A DNA stretch of 64,000 nt from Periplaneta americana (GCF_040183065.1 NC_091120.1:14431708-14495707), one strand, 5' to 3'; positions 22,106-34,081 are shown, counted from the first letter of the stretch. Notes: generated by a model from the letters alone, not told the origin. Numbers and translations: made by a program.

Positions 22106-24345
22106 CATTTTATGTTTTAACAGCAATAATTTCTTTTGTTTTAGATGAAATGATGTAAATCAGCCATGCAGAAATGGAGAATTACAGTATATTACATTCT
22201 CCAAAGCCACATTCAACTTCTTACGTCTTCCAATTTTGGGGTTTCCTTCAGATTCCTGTTCAGATTCAGACTGATGTTTTGTCAGGTAAGAAGTTTTTAT
22301 TGAGCTTGAATATACTTCTTTAATTTTCAGGAACTGATATCAAAGTTTTTATAAGTTTTGTTATGGAAATGGCTACTGTACTGTATTTTCATTTGGTGTA
22401 GAAACGTCTTTCTGGAAGATAGTGACGCTGCTTGGGAGGTTTTCTTTGAGATGTTACTTTTTTCTGTGTTTCTGAATTAAAAAAATGTGTTTTAAGAGCC
22501 GCCGGTTGTACTCTGTATTGTTAATACTTCGAAGCCCAAATCCAAGTGTTATTTATGCTTGGTGCATTTGTATGAAGTGGGTGACTGAAGAGTCCAACTT
22601 GGACTGACATTGAAATTTAATTTCTTGCTGTTCATACAGGGCTTTTTACTCTGTGAAGACGTAGTGTTATATGAATATTTCATGATACTTTTGGTGCTAA
22701 CATCTGAGTGAGATGCCTTATGGTTTTAGTGTAAGGCAGTACTGTATACTGATTCATATTTGGTAGCAGACAGATATACGATTACACATTATATTAGCAT
22801 AGCAGACAGTGTGATTGACTCACATTTTTGGCGTGTTTATTCCTTCTGATGTCAAGACTATAGATTATTTGTAATTGCAGTTGGTTTTGTACATGATTGA
22901 AAGAATACTTTGACTATGGCTATTAAACTTCTAGTCTCATTGAGGGTCCTTTAATATTGACTGAAAAGTGGTCATCTGCATTGCATCTTGGCAGCTATAA
23001 TACTAGGAAGTAATTTGGAATTGTAAGTGTACTTGGGAATTTTTATAGCGTAAGAGGTAAAAAATTGTGTATATGCTATGAATATAAACTTTTTCCTTGT
23101 ATTTTTAACTATGTCTTGATTGTACCTATGCAGTGTAAAATATTACCATGGCAACTAAAACTTGCGATTAAGCAAAGCCTGCATGGTATAGTCAAAAAAC
23201 AAGGTGGGCTACAATAAAAATGTAATGAAATAGTAATATGCGTTACAAGATCGGTATGTTGACGTTTTCATGTTCGAGGAAAAGATTGAAAAAGCAAAAC
23301 GTAATTGAAACAAACATACCGCTCATGTATTGTACATTATTTTGTGCGAAGATCGTTTATTACTTACCTGAAAGAGGAATTTCTAATTAGTTGCAATGAA
23401 ATCTCAATCTTGGTTTCTGTTCAATGACGGCAACTTTGGAAAACAAATATATCTATCTTCAACATTGTTCCTATAAAATGTTTTCTGTGTTTACTATACT
23501 GCAGCAGGCCGTGATATACGTCTGTCTTTTTTTTCCCCCAGTCTATGATGAGTCTGGAATCTTGTTGATTTTTTCACAGCTTCCTTAATATTACTTGCAT
23601 TACAAATGCTGTAACTTTTGTGGTGTTGTAGAGTTTACTTAAATTTTGCAAATATTTACAAACAATAATTAACAGTGCAATTTAGGTGAAATTGCAGTGG
23701 TAAGTTTCCAGTTTATAATTATTACTATATTGAACGTCTTTAAAAATAATATGTTAAAAGCCTAAAGCAGTAAAATGAATATGACGCTTAAGCGGTAAGA
23801 ATAGGGAAATTATGTGTGTTACGTTGGGAATACTGAATGTGGTATTTCACACTTACCACGTATTGGTTTTGTGTGGAAAGCAAGCAAATACGCACAATCT
23901 CACACAAAAGTTTTTGATGTCATTGTATAAGGTGCTGTTTGTGATAAAGTCTTTAGCCAGTGATGAAAACGTGAAGTATGTAATGAGGAAAATGATTTAT
24001 ATTTACATGCACTACCAGCTGAGGCACTAATAGCACTACAAGAAAATAGTACTTGCTCATTTTATGTTTGAATAGCAATAATTCTTTTTGTTTCAGATGA
24101 AATAATGTGAACCAGCTATGCAGAAATGGAGAAATACAGTGTAAAAGACAAGTCGAGTTTCGGTGTACATGCCCAGAGTAAGTTGATGAGGCTAAGAATA
24201 TGCTTAATCTAATAGGGTGTGTTGAACCAATCCCTCTACAGGTAAAGTCTAATTCTTAAGTTTCATTTTCACCTGTCAGCGAAGGAGAACATGGTACTAC
24301 TTCAGTACATTAATTACAGTTTTTCTTAAGTCTCGTGTGTCTTCA
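22106..24345. repeat. Segmental duplication, copy II
   Basis: Collinear with copy I from the GTAAGAAGTTTTTATTGAGC cassette (22283) through to TTTTTCTTAAGTCTCGTGTG (about 24317). The first 160 bases repeat the module found near the end of copies I and III (TTTTGTTTTAGATGAAATGA). Confidence 0.87.
23228..23903. mobile_element. Insertion of about 680 bp specific to copy II, class unknown
   Basis: Copy I reads AATGTAAGGAAAAAGTTTTT at this position. Copy II breaks after AATGTAA and resumes at AAAAGTTTTTG about 680 bases later. No terminal inverted repeat or clear duplication was recognised, and the ORF at 23812-24030 spans its right edge and has no domain. Confidence 0.6.
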
Positions 24346-24560
24346 TAAATGTACAAATATGGTACTACTCAGTGATTGTGACAATTTTGTAATGGAGATA
24401 TTTACCCTTACTAATAGAAGCACTGAAATGTTATTGTGCCAGATTTGTAAATTATTCTCATAAGTGATTGGAGTGAGGAAGGGAGCATGACAAAGTGACA
24501 CTCATATGCAGGCTTTCCCATGCCTGCACTAGTTCATAGAAATAATATTCTTGTACTCTT

Positions 24561-24772
24561 TCTTCTATTGTTGTTACAAGAGGTTTAATGTCTGTGAGGT
24601 AAAGCATACAGTTAATGGGAATAGATTTCACTCCTCCTGTGATAAGTCTGAGTGCCTGGTTTTGTACTTTGAAAAGTGGGTTTAGTGTAGTTTTTGGTGC
24701 AGTGACTAGAGGTTCACAGCAGTATAGAAGACTAGGCTCAATATACATCTTGTAGGTTGTTACTAGTGTTTG
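24561..24772 (-). pseudogene. Inverted segment: LINE ORF between RT and RNase H
   Basis: On the minus strand it reads YIEPSLLYCCEPLVTAPKTT, then KVQNQALRLITGGVKSIPI and IKPLVTTIEERV. This is the region that normally lies just upstream of the RNase H domain in I/R1-like elements. The open frame continues by chance through the target duplication into flanking DNA. Confidence 0.75.
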
Positions 24773-24774
24773 TC

Positions 24775-25510
24775 TTTTGGATCCCGATGGCTCGAAAACA
24801 GACCCTCAAGGAAATGTAGGAGCTGGTATTTTTAGTAATCTTTTTTGCTTCTATCTCCCAGTTGGTTATAATCTATCTGCCTATGATGGAGAAATTGAAG
24901 CTATACATGTTGCCTTAAATCAACTTTTATTCCATATGGATAAATTCACAAATGCCGTCATCCTCTCGGACTCAAAAGCAGCCATTTTGTCCATAAATAA
25001 AACTGATCACCCCTACACAGAACAAATCAATAATTGTCAAAAAATTCTTGCAACTTTAAAAGAACGTGGCAAAACAGTTTTGTTACAATGGATCCCAGGA
25101 CATTGTGATTTACATGGGAATGAACAGGCTGAAGGATGCCAATCTCAGAATAAACCCACGGAAACCTTTGTCATTTAACTCAGTACAACAATATATCAAG
25201 CAACTACAAAAAAATAATCACCAACAAGAACTGGACATTAACATTTTGAACAACGTAGGAAATTACTGAAGGATATACCTCCTGAACCCAGAAGACTGGC
25301 AGTTGCAAGCTTTCGTCTTAACACTGAACATGACATCCTGGGTAAACACCTCAATCGTCTTGGCATCTTCCATCAGTATCGTGCATTTTGTGCCATCAAC
25401 AGGAAGACATGGATAGACAACATCTTGCAAAATGCCCTGCTCTGAAATCCTCCAAGGAAGTCGACCGCTACTGGGAAGCCAGAGCCCAAATGTTTTTAAT
25501 TACTTAATCC
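24775..25510 (+). pseudogene. LINE RNase H and C-terminal zinc-knuckle region
   Basis: DPDGSKT stands where YTDGS is expected (first Asp kept). Then come YDGEIEAIHVALNQL (Glu), FTNAVILSDSKAAILSINK (Asp) and LLQWIPGHCDLHGNEQAE, where a deletion or frame change follows. After shifts the frame gives LAVASFRLNTEHDILGKHLN, then CHQQEDMDRQHLAKCPALKS (zinc-knuckle-like) and WEARAQMFLIT before a stop. It is close in organisation to 16250-17205 but a distinct family. Confidence 0.83.
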
Positions 25511-25727
25511 GTAGTTTTGTTCACCACTTTCTTGTTTTTCCCCCAGTCAATGATAGTAAATATCATGTACTAGCCAGTAGACAAATAAATAAATAAATAT
25601 TCTTGTACTCTTAATGTGGATGTAATAATATTAGGTTGCAGTTCATGGAAAGTGATATGAGAATGTTAGAGGCAATATGATTCTAATTTGTATTTTTTTC
25701 TATTATTTATTTTCACACAGGATCAGA

Positions 25728-27800
25728 GAGTTGCCTTATGCTTTTAATGTAAGGCAGTATGGTACATTGAATCATATTTGATAGCAGGCAGTTAAAACTA
25801 TACATTAACATAACAGGTAGTGTGATTGCATCATATTCTTCACGTGTTTATTCCTTCTGATGTAAAGACTATAGATTATTTGTAATCATAGTGTGCTGTT
25901 TTACATGACTGAAAGAATACTTTACCTATGACTATTAAACTTCTAGTCTCATTGAGGGTCCCTTAATGTTAAGGGGAGAGGATGGTATTTTTTTGGTGAA
26001 AAATGAGTAAATTAAAAAAAAATCTTTAAAATACCGTGTGATATGTGTGGAGTGCATAGTGTAACATTTTGTGGGTATTTGTGCCCTTATCTGATGTTGA
26101 GACGTCATTTTTAAACTTCCTGCGCTATGGATTTTTAAATCACATGCCCCCTTTATCGGTTTCCAGTAACTTCATTTTTTTTGCTACATTGCCGGACAAA
26201 AATGGATATAATTTGTGAACTATTAAAGATACATGCATGAAATTTAGAACACACATTCTTTAGATTATTAGGAAACTTTTCTCTGTAACAAAATTTTTTT
26301 AATTGATTTCATTTTAAAAATACATCCGTTTGTTTGCAAGAAAGGAAATCAGAAAATTGTTATTAAATTTTAATTGTTTATTTTACAAACGTAGGGACTA
26401 ATATCAAAATTCTGTTACAGACAGTTTGTAGAACATGCTTTTGCAAATACATTGCAAAAAACTGTTTGAATCTATCTTTAAAAACGGTTCAGATATATCG
26501 GTTTTAGTACAATCCTGCATTTGGTATATTTTTTCAAATTTGGGCCCCCAAATATGATATGATATATATATATTTCGTCACAGCACTTCTTTACATGTAA
26601 TGGTGTACCTCACATTTCTGTATCCGGTGCCACCATTAATATATTATTACAATAACACATTATTTGCAGTACACGTCTACACACATACTCTCAATTCCGC
26701 TATGTACCTTTTTTTATTACTTGGTCAATCTCCCCTTCAGTATTTCCCTACCTTTCATTTGCTATTCTCTATTTGTTCATTAATCCTAATATATCTAATA
26801 TTATATACTCCTTTCACACCCCCCTTTTCCTCTAACTACTATTCACTAAAATCTCAATTTCAATTTTTCTCTATAAATTATCATATTGAATTATTTGTCT
26901 ATTTGTTCTTTGACCTTTTATTCAATTACTGTTCCAACATTCAAATGTTAGTACTAATTTTTGCGCTCACTTTAACTTTCACACTATTCTGCTTACACCT
27001 AATCCATTGTCACTATTCTCACTTCCTATAAATACTTATATTTTATTTTACACATCTGCTTATACATTATCTCTCTCCCCTATACTTCTCGATCTTTTCC
27101 AGTTTCACTATACTTGCACTTTTTGATCACAACCCCACTTTTTTTTTACACATATCAAATATCTCTGCTAAATCCTCAACTGTCGCAAATTCTGACCTTT
27201 CTTTACTGTTCGTCTCTGCCCTGTTTCTGACTTTGTCTTTGGCCCCCAAATATATATATATTTTTTTTCAAAATATTTTTATTTGGTTGAGTTGCCACAG
27301 CTATGAGCTCTCTACATACAAAAAATTAATATTTTACACCAAATATGAAAAAAGTTTTAAAGAATACCATTCTCTCCCCTTAACTGAAAAGATGGCCATC
27401 TGCATTGCATCTTGACAGCTATAATATTAGCAAGTAATTTGGAATTGTAAGTGTACTCGTGAATTTTATGACGTAAGATGTAGAAAATTGTGTAGATGGT
27501 ATGAATGTGTGAGGTGCTGTTTGTGATCGAGTCTTTAGCCAGTGATGAAAACGTGAAGTATGTAATGAGAAAAATGATTTATACTTACATGCACTACCAG
27601 CTGAGGCACTAATAATACTATAAGAAAATAGTACTTATTCATTTTATGTTTTAACAGCAATAATTTCTTTTGTTTCAGATGAAATGATGTAAATCAGCCA
27701 TGCAGAAATGGAGACTACAGTGTAAAGAACAAATCGAGTTTCGATGTACATGTCCAGAGTAAGTTGACGAGGCCGCATGTTGCCAGTGTGCTGACGAGTT
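25728..27800. repeat. Segmental duplication, copy III
   Basis: 25728-25968 and 27384-27800 are collinear with copies I and II. The 1.4 kb between is the TTAA element. At the right, GATGAAAACGTGAAGTATGT and TTTTGTTTCAGATGAAATGA are shared with 19327 and 22132. Confidence 0.87.
25973..27379. mobile_element. TTAA-inserting (piggyBac-like) element, non-autonomous
   Basis: The ends are GGGGAGAGGATGGTATT and the inverted AATACCATTCTCTCCCC, flanked by TTAA at 25969-25972 and 27380-27383. Copy I has a single TTAA at the same place. TTAA duplication is the hallmark of piggyBac-type and a few other superfamilies. An inner direct repeat TGG(G)CCCCCAAATAT near 26542 and 27239 suggests a second insertion inside. 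The pyrimidine-rich ORF at 26600-27031 is composition-driven and has no transposase motif. Confidence 0.78.
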
Positions 27801-29004
27801 TGCGCCATTGTCTACAGTACATCTACACAGTGACTTCACTTGACCTTCGACATTAATGCTCCCATTGTCTACAGTGTACTTCAATGTTCAGTGGGAACAA
27901 ATATAATGTATTTGTTGAATGTAATAATAATAAACCAGCTCAATTTAATTTTTTTTTAAATCAATCACCCTCCTCTGTGTTGAACATATGGAATGCAAAT
28001 GTGGCTCTGGCTTTTATTTTGCTTCCGTTATCTTGGCACCTTCTTGAATGCCTTCTCAACATAAGATCCTGACGAATGTATCATAGAAGATGTTAACAGT
28101 GCAGCACTTCTGGAATTGTCAGATATCTCATAATAGTGCCATCACAGACTACTGCCATATTCTGAGCAAAATCAACAAACATCGTAATGTTAGCTAAACT
28201 TGCAGATTTAGATCTTTATTTAGAGTGCCTTTATTATTGGAGGCTTCAGTCTTGAGGTGCTATATCATCAGGTTAGTAGGTCTATTAATTAGAAATACCA
28301 TGACAGTAGCTTGAAATTAAATGATCGGGACTATTGTTGAGGTGCCAAATCATGGTATTCGATAAAACCGCGAATTTACAAGCATTTAAGCAAAGAATAT
28401 GAGATGCCAGCCATTACTTTTATGCCTGATATCAAAATCAAATGTTTTCAGACATCTTACATCCTCCATGTCAAAGTGTGTTAATGATTAATTGAACATA
28501 ATGTTTCTGAGTCTAAATTTATTGTCGGTATGGTAACAGCGAGTTTTTATTTTAGACTATGGCCTTCTGGCCCAACTACAGCACTGTTGATGTTACAATC
28601 TCGATCGTCTGGATCGAAGACATCAACAATCTCTCCCCCTGCTCTCGGCATAGGGTGCGGCAATGCTCTGGAGCTGCTAGCAGCACTTCCACAGGAAGTG
28701 TCTTTGCTATAGCAGTGCCTGCCTATGCCACTACTAGCCCCCCCTCCCCCCCAATCTATTGAGCTGATAATCCACACATGACTCAAGTACCCTGCACTTT
28801 TATCCCTACACTCTAGAGAGTATGGGCCGTCTGCTCCTACAGCTGGTGTGGATTAACCAGGCATCATCCCCTTTGTTGATGATGTAGACCAGGCTCCTCC
28901 AGGTCGAGCCAAGATCGCGAGAGGGCATACAGTCCTGCTTACGACTTCCGCTGCGGGCAGTACACTTGTACACTGCAGTCTATCAGTGGTGGAACCTATC
29001 GAGG
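27801..29004. other. Unassigned DNA, GC-rich from 28560
   Basis: 28560-29000 has higher GC content and overlapping short ORFs on both strands, none with a recognisable domain. Its position just ahead of the hAT frame suggests degraded upstream element sequence, but I cannot show this. Confidence 0.4.
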
Positions 29005-29773
29005 TCGCTTGGGGGCACCGGTGCACTGCATTTTGCACCAGGAATATTTATGTGCTAAAGCATGAACCTTAGCAATTTAATGGATGTTGTTGTGCAAACA
29101 ATTAATTTCATAAGGTCTAAAGAACTCAATCACAGGGTGTTCAGGGCACTGCTTGATGGTATTAACAGTGAGTATGGAGATTTACTCTACCATACTGAGG
29201 TTAGGTATTTAAGTCGAGGAAAAATTCTGGAACGTTTTCTCCCACTTGGAAAAGAAACTGCCTTATTTATGGATGTACATGGGAAACCTGTTAGAAGCCT
29301 TGGACATGAAAGAATATATAAGAATAATGCAACAATTGTGCGAAGGTTTCGAACGTAAATTTGAGGATATTAGAGAACTTTAACAACAATTTAAGATATT
29401 TGCAATACCTTTTTCAGTGAGTGTCCTGGATATCCCTGCTGAACTACAATTAGAAATACTTGATTTACGAAGCGATATTGAGCTAAAGGATAAGTATCAA
29501 GACAGGGAAAGTATTAACCATTTCTATACTTGTTTTCCACGAGAAAGGTTTCCTAAACTGTACAATCTTGCTGCAAGAACGTTGTAAATCCTACGTATTC
29601 GAAACACTGTTTTGTTTAATGAAGTTTACAAAGTCACGTCACAGAAACAACTAAGTAATGAACACTTGAAAGCATGTTTGCGATTGGGTGGTACTAAAAC
29701 GATAGCTCCGAGAATTCAAAAGCTGCTTACTAACAGAAAACTGCAAAAATCGCCGCGGATCTCTGATGTTTAA
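29005..29773 (+). pseudogene. hAT-type transposase (GTF2IRD2/ZMYM-like group), C-terminal half, broken
   Basis: The first part reads [12 protein letters not shown]. After a frameshift near 29061 it continues [40 protein letters not shown] and [19 protein letters not shown], the typical segment of hAT transposases related to GTF2IRD2 and FAM200. A second shift near 29320 leads to [11 protein letters not shown], then FSVSVLDIPAELQLEILDL. The C-terminal dimerisation region shows LSNEHLKACLRLGGTKTIAP. In-frame stops are present near 29380 and 29585. Element ends were not identified. Confidence 0.82.
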
Positions 29774-31308
29774 GAAAAAGTACTATTGTTAGGTAATTAT
29801 ATTTGAATAACAACGTTTGTACTGTTGTTTTATTTTGTTAATTGAATTGTATAGCAATGAGAAGAAAACAGTATGTTAATTTGTATAAAAGTGTATATTT
29901 TGTTTTGTTTCATTATTGTGCAAACATGCAAAAGTTTGTTTCGTATATAGTTAACTGTACCAAATTGTATAGAGTACTGTTTTTCAGTATAGTGCAATTA
30001 ACAGTGAAAGTGTGATTCAATGAAAAGCTGAAATTAATTTATATTCTTATCACAAATTTGGTTCACATACAAGTTCTTAGCTCTGCCACTGTGGAAGCAG
30101 CTACCCTTGCCCGCAGCCGTACGTCAGGGCTTGAGGGTTTGTACGTACACACCAGAGTGTAGTCACTTGATGCTCCCTGATGTAGACCATTTGGACCAGA
30201 TTCCCTGCAGATGCAACTCTTCGGTCCATATTGGCCACTGTGTGTGCTGGATGACGAGAACTCCACAGAGACTGGACTTGATCCGAAGACCCAATCTCGT
30301 CATCCAGCACATTAACCACAACTTGTTTCAAATTATCCGACATTTTCTTCAGTGCCTTCTTGTGAACAACAAAAACTCCACACTGCTGTCATATAAGCCA
30401 ACGGAACATGATTATCTGGGATCAGCCTGCATTGAAACACTAGATTTATTGACAAAATAGTGAACACTTAAGCTACCTTTCATATGCTTAGTACATTTTA
30501 CTGTGAAGAGTAAACTTCTATATAGCTATGTTAGCCAGTTGATATTTTGTGTATACTTACACTGTTAACTCGTCTCCTGAAACTTTCAGTGACTTTGTAG
30601 AAGTTTTTAGAACCTTTGCAATACTGTACTGATAGGCTTGGAGAATCGGATACTGCCGAAGTCTCCCAGGCTGCACAAACATAACTAGGACGAGAAATGT
30701 CTGGAGGTAAAGAGATTTAAACTAAGGTCCTTGTCGTTATTCATTCTTCAATTACTGGTGTGGGTTTCATTACAATACTCCATGCCGTTCCCGTTGGCAC
30801 TATTCCCATGTAAAATGTGTACAGGGAAAAATTACTTGAACTGGCCATACTAAAAGATGGAGATCAGTTATATTTTTGTATGTAATACAGTTTTCTTATC
30901 AGTAACTTAAGATATAGAGGTAACCAAGATAGGAAAAATGTGATTCCAGTTATTCATCCATTACCACCTTTCAATTTCACTATGCATTAATCCATATAAC
31001 AAATAATGACATTGGCTATATTACAAAATAAAATGTTCATTACATTTTAATTTTTATTGCTATTTTGTCTGAAGTGAATGGTTAACATAGGTGAATCCTA
31101 TAATTACCACACTTTTTGATAGACAGTTTCTTTGCACATAACATCTTGTAACTGCATTCTATAGTTCTTGATACAAACATAAACTCTTGCAGTTCGGTAT
31201 AACAATTGGTGACACTAGGTGGATTTTGTGGGGAGTAGTCTTACAGAAGTTGAGTCACATAATCTTGAAGTGCTTCTTATTCTTTTGTCTTCAGTAGTGT
31301 GCAACTCT
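29774..31308. other. Spacer, including probable 3' UTR of the KCNIP gene
   Basis: 30063-30460 is GC-richer with overlapping unrecognised ORFs on both strands. Immediately below the KCNIP stop (31309), minus-strand transcription would run through A/T-rich DNA with an AATAAA (plus-strand TTTATT) at about 31052-31057, a possible polyadenylation signal roughly 250 bases after the stop. Confidence 0.4.
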
Positions 31309-31356
31309 TTACCATAAGTCATCGAAGACAGCAAATGAATTCCGGATGTTTTCGTC
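31309..31356 (-). CDS. KCNIP: Kv-channel-interacting protein (KCNIP/KChIP), last coding exon
   Basis: After the acceptor TTATTATTATAG (ending at 31357 on the minus strand) the exon encodes DENIRNSFAVFDDLW and a stop. It matches the C terminus of KChIPs, where DENI follows the fourth EF hand. Phase 0 joins exactly to the previous exon (37034), giving FINYCSM-DENIRNSF. The intron between them is about 5.7 kb and full of transposons. Confidence 0.88.
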   Translation of the reverse strand, partial: DENIRNSFAVFDDLW

Positions 31357-31429
31357 CTATAATAATAAAAGAGAATTATCATTAAGCATGATACAAATTC
31401 TGTATTGGCCTGAATATGACGATCTTTTT

Positions 31430-31535
31430 ATATTAAAATGTTGTTTTCTAATGCCAGGCATTTGACAATAAAGTCATTTGACCTCTTGCACTCCAATATT
31501 TTTCAAAGATATTATCATGACCAGCCACTGAAGCA
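31430..31535 (-). mobile_element. 3' end of the RNase-H LINE family seen at 16250-17205
   Basis: The minus strand reads ICASVAGHDNIFEKYWSARG and QMTLL, identical in part to the plus-strand copy near 17117-17185. It is 5'-truncated to about 100 bases and lies in the last KCNIP intron. Confidence 0.8.
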
Positions 31536-32679
31536 CAGATAATGAAAATGGCAAGTTGTAGCCGATTTAAGTGAACACCATATTTTAACGTTTTGGTGGC
31601 TACTTCATTCACACACAACCCCCAGAATGTCTGGAGGACCACACCTGCTGTTGGTCGACGAGTCCATTGGACCTAGCTGGGAGATCTTGTTGATCACCAG
31701 CTTTCCCTCCTTAAGGCACTGGAGGACGATTTTAGTGCCATAGCAGGTCAGCACTAGGAACAGAAAAGTAGAAAGAGGAGGAAGGAAAGTGAAATGAACC
31801 CCTAGGCCTTGAATGCTCTAATGCCGTCGGGGTTGAAGAAAGTAAGAGTTCAGTCAGAGGACTGGATAGGAAAGGGTAAAGAGGGAATTGGGTATTGAAT
31901 AGAGGAAAATTATACCAAATTCAGTCATTAACTCATCAAGCTGACCAGTGCTAATTGATGAGTAGCCCCTCCCTTTAGTTCAGCTCGTAAAATTATGCTT
32001 ACTAACAGCTGCACCACGGGAAGGTAGGGATGGGACATTGGGTATTTGTCCAGGTTGGTTCCTTAAAGCCTTCAATGGGAAGGATTAATGGCTCTCCCCC
32101 CTGTATCCGACAGATACCCTTTTGCAGGCTTATATTAAAATATACTTATAAAAACCATACTTATCTTATATGCGCAGCTTACCATTTAAGGTATCCTTAA
32201 TGATTTAGGGTTGTGTTTTATGTGAAACCATCTTATATCCGGGCCAATATGGTATTTGAGGAAAATGTGACAATTGTACTCGAAAATGATATACAAATAT
32301 AAAGAACAATATTTTTCTCAGAGCTTGAAAGGAGTATGTGGGGTAATTATTATTGTTTTTAGAAAGGCAACATAACTAAATATGACTGAATAAGATTTAG
32401 TATTTATGGAATGCTGAAACATTTACATTTCTTATGTATATTACATAAACATAGACTTCACCTTCCTTCACGAAATAAATAATTATGTACAGCTCCCTTG
32501 AAAGATCTGAAAGCCCCATGACCGTTGAGATTTAAACTGGAGGTATCGGTTCCTGGACAGGAGACACGCAAATCACCCATTTCATTTAGTTGATCAAAGT
32601 CCATGACCATTAACAGGAGCTATTGGAGCAATAGTGAAGTTCACTTACAAAACATTTCTTTGTGCCAGTCATTGGTTTG
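31536..32679. other. KCNIP intron, unassigned repeat-like sequence
   Basis: 31640-32110 has higher GC content and runs such as GGGGTTGAAGAAAGTAAGAG but no frame or ends that I can classify. 32110-32679 is ordinary AT-rich sequence. Confidence 0.4.
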
Positions 32680-33152
32680 CAGTGGCATAGCGTCAATGTA
32701 AGCTAAAAAGCTTAGCTTCCCCAGTTAATAATAATTTCATAACAAACCTGCAGTTTATTAATTTTAATAGAATTTATATTTACGCGTTAAATATTGTGAT
32801 GATGATCAGGATGATTTGTAATGCAGCAGTAAACAAGAAGCCTGCACACACCAGCTTCCAAGCAGACTGGTTTCTTTTGTGTAATCCACCCCGCAGATTT
32901 TCCATCCCTTTCTAACTAAACTACCCTAATTGCAAGGCTCGCAAGAAGGTAGCTTTAACGTTTAAAATAAGTAGTTTCCGAGTTATTCCTTTTCGTCAGT
33001 TGTGTTCAGTTGAAATGTTAGTGTGCATTGTGGCTGATATAATAAATATTGAGCGAAATAACAGTTCCTGACACTAATTTACTTGAATTTTTTTAGGACA
33101 ATTGTATTATCAAGACTGACTTACGAACAAAAGTGCGATTTAAAAAACAAAT

Positions 33153-34081
33153 GAGGCGCTGACATGGGAAAGGTAGTAACTGCCAGAAACAAAATTTTTC
33201 AGGGGAAGCAAAAAACAAATTTATGAACACTTTCTCACTTACATTATTATAGAAACTGCTTTAAATGAAAAGCATACACTCATTTTTGTGTTACATATGA
33301 AATTTGAAAAGTCTGGCACAGATTTATCTGTGAAATCCTATTTTATGAAAATACAACATTGAAATCACTCCTTAGCCAAACTGAGAATTAACATTATTTA
33401 TACATTATGCACAAATTTTTCGGTAAACTGCATGATACTTTTCATCGAGGAAGTATAACATAGATAACACGTCTCTCTTTTTGGCATCAGGGACGACTGG
33501 TCTTCTTTCAAGGCGTTGCAAGCACTGCAAGTTAGTGATTGACGTTAATGACTGTCCTTTCTTAAAAATCCTGTGCTCTGTCCACATTTCAAGGTCATTA
33601 AATGACTGTTTTGTTTTTATTAGAGGAAAATCAGCTCTTGAGAGTCTAATCCAGTTGAGGGTGCTGATTTTGATAGGAGTTGTATTCAGAAACTTGTCAC
33701 ATTCTGCAGAAAAGTCGAAGAAATCCTCATCCTTCATCATTATTACATTATTAGGCCTTACCTCTTCTGGAACCATGGTCTTGCATCTTTTTTTTTTCTT
33801 TTCTCTATGATGCCAAATTCCCTATCACATGGCATGTAGGAATGTTCTGAAACCAGGAATTTCAAGTCCACTGAATCAAAATGTTCCTTGGCAATAATGT
33901 AAATCAGGACCATTAGAATCATCCGATTCTTATTCTGCCTTCTACATTTCCAACTTCGTTTCATTACATACGGACATACTACTTTCTCTGTGCTATTGGC
34001 ATGGCCATTTACTACCTTCTCAATGAAAAACCTAAAAATTCGAATTTTTGGCAATTACGACCTTTCCCATGTCAATGCCTC
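33153..34081. mobile_element. Inner TIR transposon with 4-bp duplication, superfamily unclear
   Basis: The ends GAGGCGCTGACATGGGAAAG and the inverse CTTTCCCATGTCAATGCCTC agree over about 22 bases with two differences. AAAT flanks both sides (33149-33152, 34082-34085). The related outer element at 42076 has one AAAT (as ATTT, 42414-42417) at the matching site, so the insertion is real. It encodes the fragment at 33405-34054. Confidence 0.8.
33405..34054 (-). pseudogene. GQNKN-type transposase-like protein (DUF7869-like), C-terminal part
   Basis: The first frame has RRQNKNRMILMVLIYIIAKE, then VDLKFLVSEHSYMPCDREFG and IIEKRKKK. In insect relatives the first block is a D-N-C-x-G-Q-N-K-N motif inside an RNase-H-like fold; here the Asp-Asn-Cys start is degraded to W-K-C. 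A frameshift in a T/A run near 33785 is followed by CKTMVPEEVRPNNVIMMKDE, DFFDFS, and the end KKRDVLSMLYFLDEKYHAVY. The latter parallels the KKKDLLDLL...IP..H..FY ending of the family. The N-terminal two thirds are missing. The family name is from memory; the superfamily to which these proteins belong is uncertain. Confidence 0.6.

Larger units (their letters stand above)
24561..25595 (+). mobile_element. RNase-H LINE insertion with inverted 5' segment (twin-priming type)
   Basis: A 17-bp direct repeat AATATTCTTGTACTCTT (24544-24560 and 25596-25612) brackets the insert. The right part is in plus orientation and ends in (AAAT)n. The left part (24561 to about 24772) is the preceding part of the same type of ORF in inverted orientation. 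This is the signature left by twin priming during target-primed reverse transcription. Confidence 0.85.

Noticed and set aside
26600-27031. Hydrophobic 143-codon ORF that looks like a membrane protein
   Set aside because: It lies in a pyrimidine-rich block of a non-autonomous TTAA element. The hydrophobicity follows from T-rich codons and no family motif is visible.
28530-29040. GC-rich region with ORFs on both strands as a host exon
   Set aside because: No splice-consistent conserved frame or domain, and it lies directly ahead of a hAT relic.
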